This document shows positions 1 to 8,557 of a stretch of DNA of 64,000 nucleotides, piece by piece. This DNA is from Nannocystis bainbridge (GTDB taxonomy: Bacteria; Myxococcota_A; Polyangia; Nannocystales; Nannocystaceae): the NCBI RefSeq assembly GCF_028368995.1, contig NZ_JAQNDL010000003.1:620001-684000 (forward strand), in the 5' to 3' direction. The notes beneath the pieces were generated by a model. That model did no database searches. It was not told the DNA's origin and was given only the letters and a program-made list of their open reading frames with translations. Each line of letters begins with the position of its first letter. The first letter of the stretch is position 1. The position numbers and the translations under genes are program-made.

Positions 1-1443
1 GCCGTCGTAGGCGAAGTGGTAGCGGAACACCGGCGCGTCCTGGCCGGCGTCGGCCGCCCGCGCGGCCCGGCGCGCCCCGCAGATGAACTTGAGGTCCGAC
101 GTGAGCGCGACGTAGGCCGCCTGCCCGTCGTCGCCGTAGTCGCCCGCCGGGTACTGCGCCAGCACCATCGCCGCCAGCGGCCCGAACGTCGCGTGCACCA
201 GCCCCTCGTACTGCGCCACCGTCAGCGGCGGCACCCCCTTGGCCGTCTCGTCGGCGTTGGCCCCGAACACCAGCGGCACCGCGTTATGTGTCCCTTCGGA
301 CATGGCCTCGAGGGCAGGTTTCGGGATCACCACCCCGTCCACGTGCGGCCCCCAGCCCTGCCCGAGCGCCGCCACGTCGGGGTAGCCGTCGGGCTGCAGC
401 GACAGGATATCGGCGATCGCCAGGCCGCGCAGGCACGCCGCTGCATCGGGCACCTCCGCGCAGCCCGAGGCCGCGAGCCACGGCCCGGCGATGTCGGCCG
501 CGTACTTCGCCGGCGCCCGCTCGTTGCACGAGCCGCTCTGCACGATCGCCCGCTGGAACAGCCCCGCCGCCCGCGGCGAGCCGATCAGGCTGCACGTGTT
601 CACCGCCCCCGCCGACTCGCCGAACAGCAGCACCCGCTGCGGATCGCCGCCGAACCCGGCGATGTTGTCCTGCACCCACCGCAGCGCCAGCACCTGGTCG
701 AGCAGCCCGTAGTTGCCCGACACCTGCTCCCGCGACTCGGCCGCCAGCGCGTCGGCGGCCAAGAAGCCGAGCGCGCCGAGCCGGTAGTTGAGCGTCACCA
801 CCACCACGTCCTGCGCGGTCGCCAGCGCCGCCCCGTCGTACAGCGGATCGTCGCTGCCGCCGGTCGCGTTGCCGCCGCCGTGGATGAACACCAGCACCGG
901 CCGCTGCCCATCGCCGGGCGCCGGCGTCCACACGTTGAGCGTCAGACAATCCTCGTCGCCGAGCATCGCCACGACTTGCCCCTGCCCATCCTTCTCGATC
1001 TGCGGGCAGCGCGGCCCGAGCTCGCTCGCCGGCGTCGGCCCGGCCACGCACATGCGCGGCTCCGGCGGGCGAAACCGCAGCGCGCCGACCGGCGGCTCGG
1101 CGTAGCGGACCCCGCGAAACGCCACGACCTCGGCCAGCTGCTCACCCGCGAGCGCCCCGCCCGTGGTCTTCACGATCGTCGGCCCCGGCGCGACGTCGGC
1201 CCCGCACCCGCTCGGCCCGACGCCCGTCGTGTCGGTCGACGCCTCGCCCGTCAGCGCGGTCGTCGTGCCCGCCGCGGTCGAATCACCGGAAGTCGTCGGT
1301 ACGCCCGGATCGTCGGAGCCCCCGGGCGCGCTCGCCGTCGTCGACGCGATCGCCAGCGAATCATCGGTCCCGCTGCTCGAGGCCGCCGTGCTGCACCCGA
1401 GCACCGAGGCCACCACCGCCGCCCACCCCTCGCGCCTCACCAT
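1..1443 (-). CDS. Carboxylesterase type B lipoprotein (C-terminus beyond window)
   Basis: Secreted serine esterase of the alpha/beta-hydrolase type B carboxylesterase family, predicted to hydrolyse carboxylic esters at the cell surface. The 481 visible codons begin MVRREGWAAVV and reach a lipobox (SVLGC) at about residue 16, then a Ser/Thr/Asp-rich stalk of about 70 residues. The core shows the family signature EDCLTLNVW, the oxyanion-hole stretch PVLVFIHGGG and the nucleophile elbow FGESAGAVN. The acidic and histidine members of the triad lie in or beyond the missing C-terminal part. One copy of the CATGTCC palindrome (287-305) is read in frame as AMSEGTHNA, near residue 383, on what is probably a loop. 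The substrate cannot be deduced. Confidence 0.9.
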   Translation of the reverse strand, partial: MVRREGWAAVVASVLGCSTAASSSGTDDSLAIASTTASAPGGSDDPGVPTTSGDSTAAGTTTALTGEASTDTTGVGPSGCGADVAPGPTIVKTTGGALAGEQLAEVVAFRGVRYAEPPVGALRFRPPEPRMCVAGPTPASELGPRCPQIEKDGQGQVVAMLGDEDCLTLNVWTPAPGDGQRPVLVFIHGGGNATGGSDDPLYDGAALATAQDVVVVTLNYRLGALGFLAADALAAESREQVSGNYGLLDQVLALRWVQDNIAGFGGDPQRVLLFGESAGAVNTCSLIGSPRAAGLFQRAIVQSGSCNERAPAKYAADIAGPWLAASGCAEVPDAAACLRGLAIADILSLQPDGYPDVAALGQGWGPHVDGVVIPKPALEAMSEGTHNAVPLVFGANADETAKGVPPLTVAQYEGLVHATFGPLAAMVLAQYPAGDYGDDGQAAYVALTSDLKFICGARRAARAADAGQDAPVFRYHFAYDG

Positions 1444-1519
1444 GGCCCCCAGGATGTCCGGACCCACGCGCGCACACAAGCGCCACGGACTCACCGGGTG
1501 CACGCGCGCCGAGGCCCGC

Positions 1520-1837
1520 TCACATCAACGAGCCGGCGCGCGCCGTGCAAGACCACGTGCCGAAGAACGTGTACTCGCGCTTGCACTCCGCCAGGAACGG
1601 CCCGCCCTTGGTCTGGAACTGGTACGTGCGGCCGGTGACGCCCGTCGAGTGGCCGTTCGGCTCGGCGTCGCCCTTCAGCTCGCACGCCTCCGGCGTCTGG
1701 CCGATCGCCTTGCACACCGCGTTGCGCGCGTCCCCCTGCGTCTCGCGGAAGTTCTGCGCGTTCACGTAGCCCTGATAGCCGATGAACAGCGACGCCGCGA
1801 AGATGAAGTACCAAAGGAATTGGCGCATGACGGGCAT
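1520..1837 (-). CDS. Small single-pass membrane protein, unknown function
   Basis: A 105-residue protein that I do not recognise. It starts MPVMRQFLWYFIFAASLFIGYQGYVNAQ, an N-terminal membrane segment or signal anchor, followed by about 75 polar residues with four cysteines (in NAVCKAIG, EACELKG, AECKREY and WSCTARA), which could form two disulfides outside the cytoplasm. A second possible start (MRQF) lies three codons in. It sits between the esterase and the predicted outer-membrane protein gene, all on the minus strand. Codon use is as GC-rich in third positions as in its neighbours, which supports it being a real gene. Confidence 0.65.
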   Translation of the reverse strand: MPVMRQFLWYFIFAASLFIGYQGYVNAQNFRETQGDARNAVCKAIGQTPEACELKGDAEPNGHSTGVTGRTYQFQTKGGPFLAECKREYTFFGTWSCTARAGSLM

Positions 1838-1897
1838 GCTCGCACATCGCCCGCGCCCGCGACAGCCCCCTGAACCGCGCTCGCCGCGGCGGCGGAC

Positions 1898-2962
1898 TCA
1901 GAAGCGGACCGTCATCCGCAGCGTGCCCAGCAGATACCCCGGCGTGAGGTTCAGCGACTTCAGCTCGCTGAAGCGGACGTTGTAGCGGAACTGGGCCCCG
2001 AAGCTGAAGTGCCGCCGCACCAGCAGATCGACGGCCAGCCCGAGGTACATCTCGCCGATGGTGGTGACCTCGCAGACCTTCGCGGCGCTGCACTTCAGGC
2101 CCACGTCGCACCCACCGTTGGCCATGCAAGCTTCGCCGCGCTGCCCCGTCACCCCGCCGGTCGGCGTCACCACCCGCAGGCCCGCCACCCCGACCTCGAT
2201 GAGCGGCAAGAACCGCCCGAGGTCGAGCGCGAACACCGGCCCGGCCCCGTACCCCATCACGTGGATCGTGCCCGGCGGCGCCGTGCGCACGACCTCCATC
2301 TCGACCTGCACCCGCTCCTCGCCGACCGGGTGCCCCGAGTACATGCCGATCGCGCGGACCCAGATCCAGCGATACGCCTGCACGTCGAACTCGGCGCTGA
2401 CGCCGGCCCCGTGGATCCGCTGCGGCTGGTTATTGACGAGCCGCCCCTGGAACGGCAGCCGCAACATCGCGTAGGCGGGCGCCAGCGTCAGCGCGAACCG
2501 CCGCCGCGCCGACCATCCCTGACGAATGTCGGGTCGCGTGCGCGGCGGGTGCGTGGCGATCTGGTTGTTCGGCGCGCGCATGAACGGCGCGTCGTTCGGA
2601 TCGCTCGGCACCGGCGGCAGCTCGTCCCCGGCCACCCGCGGACTTTTTCCAGGCGCAGCGCCAGCGTTCGCGCCACCGCGTGAAGTGCCACCATTCGCGC
2701 CCGCGTTCCCCTGCGGAGCCACCCCGTTCGCGCCCGGCGGGCCCGAGGCGCCTCCGTCCGCTGGAGCTGGCGGCTCGCTCGTCTGCGGCTTCGTTTCACT
2801 CGCGCGCGGCCCCTCGTCGGGCTTGGCTTCCTGCCTCTCGCCCTCGGTCACCGGCGGCTCCCACGGCGGCAGTTCGCTCGCCCGAGCCGCCCCGGCCGCT
2901 CCCAGCGCGAAGACCAGCGCGAGCCCGAGCTGCACGGATCCCTGTGTGCGCACGCCGGGCAA
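1898..2962 (-). CDS. Predicted outer-membrane beta-barrel protein with Pro/Gly/Ala-rich N-terminal region
   Basis: A 354-residue exported protein, family not recognised by name. A signal peptide (LGLALVFALGAAGAARASE) is followed by a disordered segment of about 100 residues rich in Pro, Gly, Ala and Asn. From about residue 145 the sequence alternates hydrophobic and polar residues (RRFALTLAPAYAMLRLPF, HFSFGAQFRYNVRFSE) and ends with an aromatic residue (LRMTVRF), typical of outer-membrane barrels. A cysteine-bearing loop (CMANGGCDVGLKCSAAKVC) interrupts the barrel around residue 280. The longest start is a TTG; a GTG three codons in is an alternative. The role may be structural or porin-like, but nothing shows a substrate. 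Confidence 0.7.
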   Translation of the reverse strand: MPGVRTQGSVQLGLALVFALGAAGAARASELPPWEPPVTEGERQEAKPDEGPRASETKPQTSEPPAPADGGASGPPGANGVAPQGNAGANGGTSRGGANAGAAPGKSPRVAGDELPPVPSDPNDAPFMRAPNNQIATHPPRTRPDIRQGWSARRRFALTLAPAYAMLRLPFQGRLVNNQPQRIHGAGVSAEFDVQAYRWIWVRAIGMYSGHPVGEERVQVEMEVVRTAPPGTIHVMGYGAGPVFALDLGRFLPLIEVGVAGLRVVTPTGGVTGQRGEACMANGGCDVGLKCSAAKVCEVTTIGEMYLGLAVDLLVRRHFSFGAQFRYNVRFSELKSLNLTPGYLLGTLRMTVRF

Positions 2963-3370
2963 TCCTGCGCCAGGCTACCACGTCGCCGCCCCACCGGTGA
3001 GTTGTCACCTTACCCACATATCACACCTTAACTTACCAAACCCGCCAAACGCCCCTGCGACCGCCTGGAGGCCCGAATCGGCAGCATCACCCCTTCATCA
3101 AACTCGCCCGCGACACCCACGGCCAGCCACGAGGCGCGACCCCCGACCCGCCCGTCGAGCGCCGAGAGTACAGTCGAAAATTACCGGCGAGATCCAAGAG
3201 TACATGCTCGAAAGGACATTACCTCGAGAACATGTCTATCATAACATTTCCCCAAAGACATGCCCTCGAAGACATGTCCTTATGACCTTACCCTCTCCCG
3301 CATCGTCCACGTCGTCGGCAGCGCGCGAGCATGCCTTCATGCATCACCGGCCGACCTCGAGACGCCCCCG
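2963..3370. other. Intergenic region with palindrome cluster, no gene seen
   Basis: 408 bases between two minus-strand genes. The part next to 2962 is a plausible promoter region for the outer-membrane protein and is locally less GC-rich (TTACC and TTAACTTACC around 3007-3040). The stretch 3201-3285 holds a cluster of CATGTCC-type palindromes. No ORF with neighbour-like codon use was found. Confidence 0.5.
3201..3285. repeat. Cluster of degenerate CATGTCC-family palindromes
   Basis: At least four half-sites are visible: ACATGCTCGAAAGGACATT, CTCGAGAACATGTC, AAAGACATGCCC and TCGAAGACATGTCC. Loops are CGAA- or CGAG-like. Some arms are degenerate (ACATTT), so this looks like an older cluster. 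It lies upstream of one minus-strand gene and about 85 bp past the end of the next (SGNH hydrolase, ending at 3371). Confidence 0.75.
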
Positions 3371-5581
3371 TCACCGGTCGCCCACGCACACCGCCGCCCC
3401 GTGCCACGGCGTGCAGCGCCCGTGCGCGCACGGGTTGTCCGCGTCGCACGGCGAGAAGCAGGCGTTGCTGGCGAACGCGTGCACCTGTCCTTCTGGACAC
3501 ATCGGTGCGAACAGCGGATCATGGCGCACGCACCCCAACAGCGCCTCGCACCCGTCCTTCACCTTCGCCGCCTGCCCCGCCTTGCACACGGCATACAGCG
3601 CGGGGTCGCCCCACATCGCGTCGCACGTGTCGCAGCCGCACAGCTCGTCCGGCGGCTGCGTGAACGTCAGCCGCCGCTCCGGCTCGTCCCGCAGCGCCAC
3701 CACCTCCGTCACCAGCCGCGCCCCCTGCCAGCGGATCCGCAGCTCGCCCGCCCCGTCGAGCCGGTGCAGCTTCGCGGTCAGCGGCGCGCCGATCGCCAGC
3801 GGCGTCACCAGCGTCATCCCCGTCGCCGTCGTCATCCGCATCGCCGCCGGCGAGCCGCCCTCGATCACCTCGATCTCGCGCACCGGCTCGACATCGTCGG
3901 CGGCCGACAGCCGCAGCTTGAGCCACCCGCCGAGCTGCTGCACCGTGCCCGTCGCCCACGCCGCTTCGCCGAGCTCGACCGCCTGCGCCCCGTCCCACGC
4001 CAGCTGCGTCGGCGCGTAACGCATCCCTTCGGGCAGGCCCGGCGCGGGCACCGGCGGCGGAAGTGGCCGCGCCAGCCGCTCGCCCAGCGCCTCGGCCAGC
4101 GCCGCGTGCCCGCGCGCCGTCATGTGGATGTCACGATCGAGGAACGCCCCCGGCTGGGCCGCGCGCAGGGCCGCGGTCGCGTCGAAGCTGCGGATCCGCA
4201 GGTCCTCCGCGTTCGCCACCAGGTCACCGAGCAGCACCTGCGACGGCCGCATGTCGGGCCCCTGCTCGACCCCGTACTTGGCCCACTCGCCGGCGTCGAC
4301 CTGCACGTCGAACGGCAGCGCCACCACCACCAGCTCCGCCCCGTGCGCCGCGCACAGCGCCTTGAACTCGGCCAGGTACGCCGCGAACACCGACTGCGGC
4401 CGCGACCGCGGCGCGCTGCGCTCCAGCTCGGCCAGCACCGCCTCGCGCGAGTCGACCAGCGTCGCCGCGGCCGCCTGCAGCTCGCGCAGCCGGGCCGCCT
4501 GCTGTTTGGCGAACTTGCGCTGCTGCTTCTTGTAGTCGTCGCGCCGCGCCACTGCCTCGCGGATCAGCTCCGCCGTCACCTCGAGCGACCGCCCGCTCTC
4601 CGCCAGCTTCTCGTTGCTGACGATGTCACCCGGCCGACCCGCCGCGATCTGCTGCCAGAACTCCGACGGCTCGGCATACAGCAACTCGTCCTCCAGCGCC
4701 CGCAGCTGGTCTCGCTGCTCGCGCAGCGGCTGACCGAGCGCGTCGACCTGCGCGCGCGAGGCCCCGCGCCGCACCTCGTGCTCCGCCGCCACCGCGGCCT
4801 GCTGCGCCTGCGTAAGCACGCTCGCGTGCACGAGGTCCTGCCAGCCGCCCTCCGACGGCGTCCCCGGATCGAGCGGCCGCCCCCCCGCGTCGTCGCTCTC
4901 GGGCGCGCCCGCCGAGCCGCGCGCGTGCAGCCACCGGCGCACCGCGTACACCGCGTGCGAGCGCGACATCAGCCATGCGCGCCCCGGGAACTGCGGCATC
5001 TCGGCGGGCGCCGTCTCGCGGCGCACCGCCCAGCCGTCCCACACCGCGTGGCGCTCGGTGTTCGGCCGCTCGAGCTCGAACGGATCGTTGACGAAGTTGA
5101 GCACCACCACCACCGTCGCCGGCTTGCGCGACGTCAGCAGCTCGCGCGCCACCTCGAGGTACTCGCGCGGCCCGTAGGTCGGCACCCCCGCGTTGATCAC
5201 CGGCCGACCTGTCCTTTCGGCCAGCCCCACCGAGAACGTCTCGTCGTCCGCGACCCCGAGCCCGAACACCTGCGAATCGCCGACCACCACGATCTCGCCC
5301 GCCTGCGGCGCCGGCCACTCGGGCCCGCGGTAACCGCTGGCATTGACGTGAATCGAGGTCCGCGGGTTGGGCGGCAGCCGGAACTCCATCGCCGCCCCCG
5401 GCTGCAGCCGCACCCCGAGCTGCGGATCGGCGACATAGAAATTCACGTGCGGAAATGCCCACTCGTCGCGCATCGCGAATGCGCACTCGGTGGCCACCAG
5501 CCCCAGCCCCAGCCCGACCGCGATCTGGCCCGCGATCACGAGCCTTCGACGACGAACAGCGGGGCGCGGATCGGTGGCCAT
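3371..5581 (-). CDS. Membrane-anchored SGNH/GDSL hydrolase with Cys-rich C-terminus
   Basis: A 736-residue protein starting MATDPRPAVRRRRLVI; an upstream in-frame TTG would add four residues. A signal anchor (GQIAVGLGLGLVATECAFAM) leads into an SGNH hydrolase domain. Block I is VVVGDSQVFGLGV with the candidate nucleophile serine, FVND fits block III, and the DxxH-like block V is DIHMTARGHAAL around residue 405. About residues 210-340 form a long charged, coiled-coil-like insertion between these blocks. The region after the catalytic domain is beta-rich, and the last 30 residues hold six cysteines in an EGF-like spacing (CFSPCDADNPCAHGRC). It is probably an extracytoplasmic esterase or acyltransferase-like enzyme. 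A palindrome copy near 3487-3501 encodes CPEGQV. Confidence 0.75.
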   Translation of the reverse strand: MATDPRPAVRRRRLVIAGQIAVGLGLGLVATECAFAMRDEWAFPHVNFYVADPQLGVRLQPGAAMEFRLPPNPRTSIHVNASGYRGPEWPAPQAGEIVVVGDSQVFGLGVADDETFSVGLAERTGRPVINAGVPTYGPREYLEVARELLTSRKPATVVVVLNFVNDPFELERPNTERHAVWDGWAVRRETAPAEMPQFPGRAWLMSRSHAVYAVRRWLHARGSAGAPESDDAGGRPLDPGTPSEGGWQDLVHASVLTQAQQAAVAAEHEVRRGASRAQVDALGQPLREQRDQLRALEDELLYAEPSEFWQQIAAGRPGDIVSNEKLAESGRSLEVTAELIREAVARRDDYKKQQRKFAKQQAARLRELQAAAATLVDSREAVLAELERSAPRSRPQSVFAAYLAEFKALCAAHGAELVVVALPFDVQVDAGEWAKYGVEQGPDMRPSQVLLGDLVANAEDLRIRSFDATAALRAAQPGAFLDRDIHMTARGHAALAEALGERLARPLPPPVPAPGLPEGMRYAPTQLAWDGAQAVELGEAAWATGTVQQLGGWLKLRLSAADDVEPVREIEVIEGGSPAAMRMTTATGMTLVTPLAIGAPLTAKLHRLDGAGELRIRWQGARLVTEVVALRDEPERRLTFTQPPDELCGCDTCDAMWGDPALYAVCKAGQAAKVKDGCEALLGCVRHDPLFAPMCPEGQVHAFASNACFSPCDADNPCAHGRCTPWHGAAVCVGDR

Positions 5582-5643
5582 GCGCGGCGCCAACGCCCGG
5601 CGGGGCGCGGCGGCTCACCGTAACATCGACCCGCCCGCGCCTC

Positions 5644-6663
5644 CTACGGGCAATTCATCGAAGTCACCATCTGCCCCTTCGTCGGCACCCCGCACTCGAC
5701 GAAGCTGAGCGGGATCGACTGGCATTTGCTCTGCCCGCAATTCTCCTGCCGCATCACGTGCGCGTGCCGCCCCGTCGAATAGCCGGTCGAGCCCGACAGC
5801 CCGATCGTCTGCCCGCGCTTCACCACCTGCCCGAGCGTCACCTGGACCTCGTTGAGGTGCTTGTAATAGCTCGACGTATTGTCGCCGTGCAGGATGACCA
5901 CCAGGTTGCCGTACGGCCCGCACTCCGGCCCGCCGCCGTTGTAGCAGGGGTCGCCGGGCCCGGTCTCGGCGAAGATGTGGTGGACCGTGCCGTCGGCCAT
6001 CGCCAGCAGCGGCGTGTTGAGCCCGAGCCCGAAGTCGAACGCGTAGAAGTCCTTGCCCTGGTGGCTGACCCCGCCGTCGTTGCCCTGCGTCACCTTGACC
6101 GACATCCCGCACGCCAGCGGCAAGTAGAACCCGTCCGGCGCCGCCGGCTTCTCGTCGAGCGTACAGGACACGAAGTTCGAGAACACGAAGCCGTCGGGCT
6201 CGGCGATCTGATACCAGAGCGAGTTGCCGTCGATCGTCTCGCCCGCGACCGCCGCGACCGTGTCGACCAGCGCCCCGTTCGCCAGCGTCGCCACCGCGTC
6301 CTCGGCCGTCGACGGCGACGGACGCACGTTCAGCACCTCGCCCGCCGGCACCATCACCCGCAGCCGCGGGCACTCGGCCAGCGGATCGCCGGTGGTGCCC
6401 GTCGTCGTCGTCGTCGTCGACTCGATCTCGCCGTCGCTCGTGCTCGTCGACTCGCCCGTCGCGCCCGAGGTCGGCGGTCCCGTCATCCACGCGTCGGTGA
6501 CCGGCCCCGGGCCCTCGCCGCCGCTCGTCGTGCCATCCTCGCCCGTGGTCGTCAGCGGCCCGGGGAACGTCGTCGTCGGCTGTCCGCCCGTGAAGAGGAG
6601 CTGCTGAGAATCACCGCATGCGGCGATCGTGAGGGCGAGCAACCAACGGCGTTCGAGGCGCAT
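5644..6663 (-). CDS. M23 (LytM-type) metallopeptidase lipoprotein
   Basis: A 339-residue predicted zinc peptidase for peptidoglycan cross-bridges. The N-terminus (MRLERRWLLALTIAACG) has a lipobox with Cys16. A Thr/Gly/Ser/Asp-rich stalk runs to about residue 95, then an SH3b-like segment (PAGEVLNVRPSPST and SLWYQIAEPDGFVFS). The M23 fold carries the expected ligands: H201 and D205 in HQGKD, H269 in YYKHLNE, and the HxH pair H300/H302 in GRHAHV. All canonical zinc-binding positions are therefore present, so it is probably active rather than a degenerate EnvC/NlpD-like activator. It is transcribed away from the SDR gene at 6788, with a shared 124 bp intergenic space. Confidence 0.9.
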   Translation of the reverse strand: MRLERRWLLALTIAACGDSQQLLFTGGQPTTTFPGPLTTTGEDGTTSGGEGPGPVTDAWMTGPPTSGATGESTSTSDGEIESTTTTTTGTTGDPLAECPRLRVMVPAGEVLNVRPSPSTAEDAVATLANGALVDTVAAVAGETIDGNSLWYQIAEPDGFVFSNFVSCTLDEKPAAPDGFYLPLACGMSVKVTQGNDGGVSHQGKDFYAFDFGLGLNTPLLAMADGTVHHIFAETGPGDPCYNGGGPECGPYGNLVVILHGDNTSSYYKHLNEVQVTLGQVVKRGQTIGLSGSTGYSTGRHAHVMRQENCGQSKCQSIPLSFVECGVPTKGQMVTSMNCP

Positions 6664-6787
6664 GCTCCCGGGTTACCGGATCACTCGCGCGTTTTCAAGC
6701 GTGGATGAATCCTTATCGAGTCGACGACGCGCCCGGGTCCATCGCCGCGTGCTCGCCGGGCCCCGTGTTAGGCTCCGCGGCCTCGGG

Positions 6788-7612
6788 ATGCTCGCACCAC
6801 AGCGATTTTTCATCACCGGATGTGCCAGCGGCATCGGTCGGCACGCCGCCGACGTCCTCCTCGCGGCCGGCCACACCGTATTCGCCACCGACGTCCGGCT
6901 GGAGCCGCTGCAGGACTTCGCCGCCGCCCGCGAATGGCCGGTCCAGCGGGCTCACTGTCGCGGCCTCGACGTGCGCGACCCAGTCGCCTGGGAGGCCGTG
7001 TTCGGCGAGGCCGCGCGGGTCATGGGCGGCGTCGACGTCATGCTCAACGTCGCCGGCTACCTCAAGCCCGGTTACTGCCTCGAGGCCGACCCCCTCGAGG
7101 TCGATCGCCACTTCGACATCAACACCAAGGGCGTCGTGCACGGCACCCGCATCGCCGCCCAGCACATGGTCGCGCGCGGCCGCGGCCACATCATCAACGT
7201 CGCCTCGCTCGCCAGCCTCGCCCCCGTCCCCGGCATCGCCCTCTACAGCGCCTCCAAGTACGCCGTGCGGGCCTTCTCGCTGGCCGCCGCGCAGGAGCTG
7301 CGACCCCGCGGCGTCGCCCTCACCGTCGTCTGTCCCGACGCCGTGCGCACCCCCATGCTCGACCTCCAGCTCCACTACGGCGAGGCCGAGCTGACCTTCT
7401 CCGGCTCGCGCCTCCTCACCCCCGACGACGTCGTCCGGGCGATCGTCGACGACGTCCTGCCGCGCCGCCCGCTGCTGCTGGCCCTGCCGCGCTCGCGCGC
7501 CTGGCTGGCCCGGATCGCCGACCTGTTCCCGCGCACCTCGCACTGGATCGAGCCGCTGCTGCGCAGGATCGGCCGCAACCGCCAGCGACGCATGCGCGGC
7601 GAGCCGAACTGA
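6788..7612 (+). CDS. Short-chain dehydrogenase/reductase
   Basis: A 274-residue NAD(P)-dependent oxidoreductase of the classical SDR family. The Rossmann motif ITGCASGIGR begins near residue 9, NVAGYL corresponds to the NNAG element, and the catalytic Tyr153/Lys157 pair is in YSASKYA with the catalytic serine in NVASLAS upstream. The ATG at 6788 was chosen because the family normally starts only a few residues before the TGxxxGIG motif. The longer reading frame upstream would add about 50 atypical residues. The C-terminus is basic (RRIGRNRQRRMRGEPN). The substrate is unknown. The cupin gene at 7701 may be cotranscribed, although a palindrome cluster sits between them. Confidence 0.92.
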   Translation: MLAPQRFFITGCASGIGRHAADVLLAAGHTVFATDVRLEPLQDFAAAREWPVQRAHCRGLDVRDPVAWEAVFGEAARVMGGVDVMLNVAGYLKPGYCLEADPLEVDRHFDINTKGVVHGTRIAAQHMVARGRGHIINVASLASLAPVPGIALYSASKYAVRAFSLAAAQELRPRGVALTVVCPDAVRTPMLDLQLHYGEAELTFSGSRLLTPDDVVRAIVDDVLPRRPLLLALPRSRAWLARIADLFPRTSHWIEPLLRRIGRNRQRRMRGEPN

Positions 7613-7617
7613 TCACC

Positions 7618-7685
7618 ACCTGTCCCGCGAGACACCTCGACATGGCCCACGGGACAGCCCATCAAAACATGTCCCGAGAGACAGA
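7618..7685. repeat. Palindrome cluster between SDR and cupin genes
   Basis: It contains three half-site groups: CCTGTCCCGCGAGACA, ACATGGCCCACGGGACAG and ACATGTCCCGAGAGACAG. Together they show the family mixing CATGTCC and CCTGTCC arms with TCTC-type variants. It starts within about 10 bp of the SDR stop codon. Confidence 0.75.
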
Positions 7686-7700
7686 TCGCGTGAGCCCGCC

Positions 7701-8180
7701 ATGACCACCGACAAGCGCAACACCCCGATCGTCGCCGCCGAGGCCGCGCCGCGCGTGCGGCCCAGCGTCTACCCGCCCGAGTTCGCCCGCCGGGTCGAGG
7801 GCCGGATCAAGCGGCCGCTCGGCGACCTGTTCGGCCTCGTCAACTTCGGCGTCAACCACACCCGCCTGTCGCCCGGCTCGTGCAGCGCGCTGCGGCACGC
7901 CCACACCCGCCAGGACGAGTTCGTCTACGTGCTCGAGGGTCGCCCGACCCTCGTCACCGACGCCGGCGAGTTCGAGCTCGAGCCTGGCATGTGCATCGGC
8001 TTCCCGGCCGGCTCCGGCGAGGCGCACCACATCCTCAACCTCACCGAGCACGACGTCGTCCTGCTCGAGGTCGGCGACCGCAGCCCCGGCGACGCCGTCA
8101 GCTATCCGACCGACGACCTCGTCGGCATCTTCGAGAACGGCCGCTGGCATTTCACCCGCAAGGACGGCTCGGCCTACTGA
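7701..8180 (+). CDS. Cupin-domain protein
   Basis: A 159-residue single-domain cupin. The two conserved motifs are visible: RHAHTRQDEFVYVLEG (about residues 66-81; G-x5-HxH-x3,4-E-x6-G type) and the second motif PAGSGEAHHILN (about residues 103-114). H67, H69, E74 and H111-H112 are the likely metal ligands. Proteins of this shape bind a metal and may act as isomerases, dioxygenases or sugar-binding regulators. Nothing here fixes a substrate. The N-terminal 40 residues (PSVYPPEFARRVEGRIKRPLGD) are typical of uncharacterised cupins that pair with small-molecule oxidoreductases. It is probably expressed with the SDR upstream. Confidence 0.88.
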   Translation: MTTDKRNTPIVAAEAAPRVRPSVYPPEFARRVEGRIKRPLGDLFGLVNFGVNHTRLSPGSCSALRHAHTRQDEFVYVLEGRPTLVTDAGEFELEPGMCIGFPAGSGEAHHILNLTEHDVVLLEVGDRSPGDAVSYPTDDLVGIFENGRWHFTRKDGSAY

Positions 8181-8194
8181 GACGCCCTCGCCCG

Positions 8195-8213
8195 CATGTC
8201 CCCGAGGACATCT
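8195..8213. repeat. CATGTCC palindrome 3' of cupin gene
   Basis: GCATGTCC-CCGA-GGACAT lies 15 bp after the cupin stop codon, in the convergent space facing the tRNA-Ser gene. Confidence 0.75.
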
Positions 8214-8251
8214 CCCGACGACCATGGCCGCCACCCGCGCGCCCGAAAGCT

Positions 8252-8291
8252 CGAAGGCCGTCCGACCCGCGGAGCGGGAGGGACGGCCTCG
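8252..8291 (-). terminator. Stem-loop terminator candidate downstream of tRNA-Ser
   Basis: Read on the minus strand, an 11-12 bp stem (CGAGGCCGTCC with its near-perfect complement, arms 8281-8291 and 8252-8263) encloses a GC-rich loop, a few bases after the tRNA-Ser 3' end. It is followed by only a short, weak T run (GAGCTTTC), so an intrinsic terminator is likely but not certain. Confidence 0.55.
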
Positions 8292-8298
8292 AATGTTG

Positions 8299-8385
8299 CG
8301 GAACGGGAGGGATTCGAACCCTCGGTAGAGTTTCCCCTACACAGGTTTAGCAAACCTGCGCCTTCAGCCACTCGGCCACCATTCC
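8299..8385 (-). tRNA. tRNA-Ser(GCU)
   Basis: An 87-nt class II tRNA on the minus strand. The acceptor arms are GGAATGG and CCGTTCC with one G-T pair, the D-arm is GGCCGAGTGGCTGAAGGC, and the anticodon loop within GGTTTGCTAAACC gives anticodon GCT. A long variable arm (GTAGGGGAAACTCTAC) and the T-arm GGGTTCGAATCCC follow. CCA is not encoded. It decodes AGC/AGU serine codons. Confidence 0.97.
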
Positions 8386-8557
8386 ATGCGCAGTCAGGTT
8401 GTCGGACGCCGCGTCCCAGGGGGGCCCGCGGGGTCTCGGAACCTAGCCGCATCGCTCGCCGGTTGCAAGGGTCCGGGGCACCCGCCAAAATCACACCCCG
8501 ACCGACAGCACAGCGGCGCCTTGTGAGATCTGGCCGCCCCCGCCACACTCAGCGCGA

